DNA of 64,000 bases from Hydractinia symbiolongicarpus. Its lineage: Eukaryota > Cnidaria > Hydrozoa > Anthoathecata > Hydractiniidae. The stretch is from the NCBI RefSeq assembly GCF_029227915.1, contig NC_079880.1, forward strand, positions 26,655,501-26,719,500, given 5' to 3'. Positions 62,459-64,000 of the stretch are shown piece after piece. Positions within the stretch are counted from its first letter, which is position 1. Each line of letters starts with the position of its first letter. The notes below the pieces were generated by a model. That model was not told the DNA's origin, made no database searches, and worked only from the letters and a program-made list of their open reading frames with translations. Both the position numbers and the translations under genes were made by a program.

Positions 62459-64000
62459 GTTGTAACTTAAACGAATTGACACCGCTAGAAAGTCAACGAA
62501 AAGTAGTTTTTGAAACTGTCTCTATTTCTTCAGCGCGAACTAATGGCTGGGATTGGTCCCACAGTAAAAAATGACTTATTTAACTTAATTTTTAAATAAA
62601 ACTCTACCACAGCGCCCAGTGCAATCGCTGAGCTCCAGTAATCAAGTCAAATTAAGAAGAATGTTATTTCTTGTAGTCAAACTGGCTCATTTATAACATT
62701 TATCAGGTCACACTCCAAAGTTAGTTCAATTAAGTCCCACAGTCAATCGTTTCACTGTTAAAAGCGATGCAACTTAGTCACATCGGAAAAAAATCACTAA
62801 ATACATGTTGGTACGAATATGTGACGCTAGCGATGTAACTATAACGGATTAACACCGTTAGAAAGTCATTGAAATGTAGTTTTTGAAGCTGTCTCTATTT
62901 CTTTAGCGCTTGCTAACGGCCAGGATTAGTCCCACAGTAAAAAAAGACTTATTTATCTAAATTTTTAAATAAAGCACTACCACAGAGCCTAATGTACTCG
63001 CTGAACTCCAGCAACCATGTCGAATTAAGAAGAATGGTATTCCTTGGAGTACAATTGTCTCATTTATCGCATTAACAAGGTCACAGTCCAGAATCAGTTC
63101 AATTAAGTCCCACAGTCAATCGTTTCACTGTTAAAGGCAATGCAACTTAGTCACATCGGAAAAAAATCACTAAATACATGTTGTTACGAATATGTGACGC
63201 AACCGTTGTAACTCAAACGGTGTAATGGCTGAGTTCCAGCAATCATGTCAATATAAGAAAAATGTTATTTCTTGTAGTCAAACTGGCTCATTTATCACAT
63301 TTATCAGGTCACAGTCCAAAGTTAGTTCAATTAAGTGCCACGGTCAATCGTTTAACTGTTAAAGGCTATGCAACCTAGTAATATCAGAATACCATCGCTA
63401 AATACATGTTGGTACGAGTATGTGACGCAACCGTTGTAACTCAAAAGGATTGATACCGCCAAGAAGTGTATGAAATGTAGTTTTTGAGAATGTCTCTATT
63501 TATTCAGCACGTGCTAACGGCCAGGACTAGTCCCACAGTAAAAAAGACATATGTATCTAAATTTTTAATTAAAGCACTACCACAGAGCCTAGTGTACTCG
63601 CTGAATTCCAGCAATCATGTCGAATTAAGAAGAATGGTATTCCTCGGAGCCCAATTGGCTCATTTATCGCATTTACAAGGTCACAGTCCAGAATCAGTTC
63701 AATTAAGTCTCACAATCAATCGTTTCACTGTTAAAAGCGATGCAACCTAGTAATATCAGAACACTATCGCTAAATACATGTTGGTACGAATATGTGACGC
63801 AACCGTTGTAACTCAAACGGATTAACACCGTTAGAATGTCAATGAAATGTAGTTTTTGAAACCGTCTCTATTTCTTTAGTGCGAACTAACGGTTGGGAAT
63901 GGTCCCACAGTAAAAAATGACTTATTAAAGTTAATTTTTAAATAAAACGCTACCACAGTGCCCAGTGCAATCGCTGAGTTCCAGCAATCAAGTCAAATTA
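62459..64000 (+). repeat. Right-hand end of window: irregular A/A2/B units
   Basis: The units at 62459 (A2-like), 62832 (B), 63205 (truncated), 63433 (B with 'agcacgtgct') and 63805 (A, cut by the window) carry more private substitutions than most. An example is the landmark 'gatgtaactataacgg' at 62832. The array still runs at the last base, so no edge is reached. Confidence 0.8.
63205..63432 (+). repeat. Truncated unit, 228 bp
   Basis: After the landmark 'gttgtaactcaaacgg' the sequence goes straight to 'tgtaatggctgagttcc', so about 145 bp are missing: the left part, the first 'gtcccacagt' and the A/T-rich core. The rest is A-like with private changes ('gtgccacggtcaatcg', 'tttaactgttaaaggc'). 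Confidence 0.9.

Larger units (their letters stand above)
1..64000 (+). repeat. Satellite DNA array, ~373 bp unit, about 171 head-to-tail copies
   Basis: The landmark 'gttgtaactcaaacgg' starts at 2, 375, 748, 1121, 1494, 1867 and 2240, and continues with 369-374 bp spacing to 63805. The exceptions are seven irregular intervals listed separately. Every unit is in the same orientation. The unit order is: landmark; 'cttcag..gc' motif; 'gtcccacagt'; an A/T-rich core 'acttaatttttaaataaa'; 'cagcaatcaagtcaaattaag' or its type B equivalent; 'ggctcatttat'; a second 'gtcccacagt'; 'cactgttaaaagcgatgcaac'; 'tacatgttggtacgaatatg'. No gene, RNA gene or transposon interrupts it. Satellites of this design are known from centromeric and heterochromatic regions of eukaryotes; the location here is inference. 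The family is not recognised. Confidence 0.98.

Noticed and set aside
1-64000. CRISPR array
   Set aside because: The repeating unit is about 373 bp with variation spread over its full length. There is no short constant repeat with unique spacers, and there are no cas genes.
1-64000. CENP-B box in the unit
   Set aside because: The best candidate, around 'ttgtaactcaaacgga', fails at several essential positions of the mammalian box (TTCG....A..CGGG). I see no proper match in either type.
1-64000. Tandem copies of a protein-coding gene or rDNA spacer
   Set aside because: Stops occur in all frames of the reference A and B units, length changes of 1-3 bp are frequent, and no rRNA or promoter sequence is recognised.
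1-64000. Telomere-like or simple-sequence repeats
   Set aside because: I saw no run of a telomeric hexamer or heptamer and no microsatellite. The longest simple runs are short A or T tracts, up to about nine bases.

Overview
The whole 64 kb window is one uninterrupted satellite DNA array. A unit of about 373 bp repeats head to tail on the + strand from the first base to the last. I followed the landmark 'gttgtaactcaaacgg' through the window and found about 171 occurrences. Nearly all successive spacings are 369-374 bp, most often 373. I found no protein-coding gene, rRNA, tRNA, CRISPR array, transposon or non-satellite sequence, and no inverted unit. The array runs off both ends of the window.

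The organism cannot be named from this sequence, and I do not recognise the satellite family. A gene-free array of this length, with complex ~373 bp units and nested higher-order structure, indicates a eukaryotic nuclear chromosome, most likely centromeric, pericentromeric or other heterochromatin. Base composition is A+T-rich (22 of the first 60 bases are G or C). CpG is not depleted in the one unit I counted, which argues against an old, heavily methylated vertebrate satellite.

Units fall into two main families. Type A carries 'acgctaccacagtgcccag', and type B carries 'gcactaccacagagcctag' with an EcoRI-type GAATTC. They often alternate, giving a basic ~746 bp dimer. Two further classes recur: an A-derived class A2 ('actctaccacagcgc', then 'gatatttcttgtagac') and an A/B hybrid class C ('ggaagtgctgccacagcgc', then 'ttccggcaatcatg').

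Above the unit level the array is a patchwork of nested tandem duplications. From left to right these are: a mixed A/B region (1-4.7 kb); a 2,644 bp tandem duplication (4.7-9.9 kb); 1-unit and 4-unit repeats (8.9-11.6 kb); a 3-unit repeat (12.0-14.2 kb); 3-, 4- and 6-unit repeats (14.9-19.5 kb); a region related at 17 kb and 12-13 kb distance to the first 15 kb (19.4-26.6 kb); 5- and 9-unit repeats (26.5-31.4 kb); two tandem copies of an ~8 kb macro-repeat (29.7-46.0 kb); a 4.4-5.2 kb macro-duplication with an internal 744 bp expansion (45.9-56.3 kb); dimer and tetramer repeats (56.3-61.9 kb); and a more irregular end with several internally deleted units (57.8-63.4 kb).

There are no genes to place in a pathway. 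What the sequence shows is the turnover of a satellite by unequal exchange and conversion, plus a few recurring short motifs (alternating CCGTT/AACGG, a local AGCACGTGCT palindrome, paired gtcccacagt) that could be protein-binding or chromatin-positioning sites. All spacings and comparisons were made by eye; no alignment was run.
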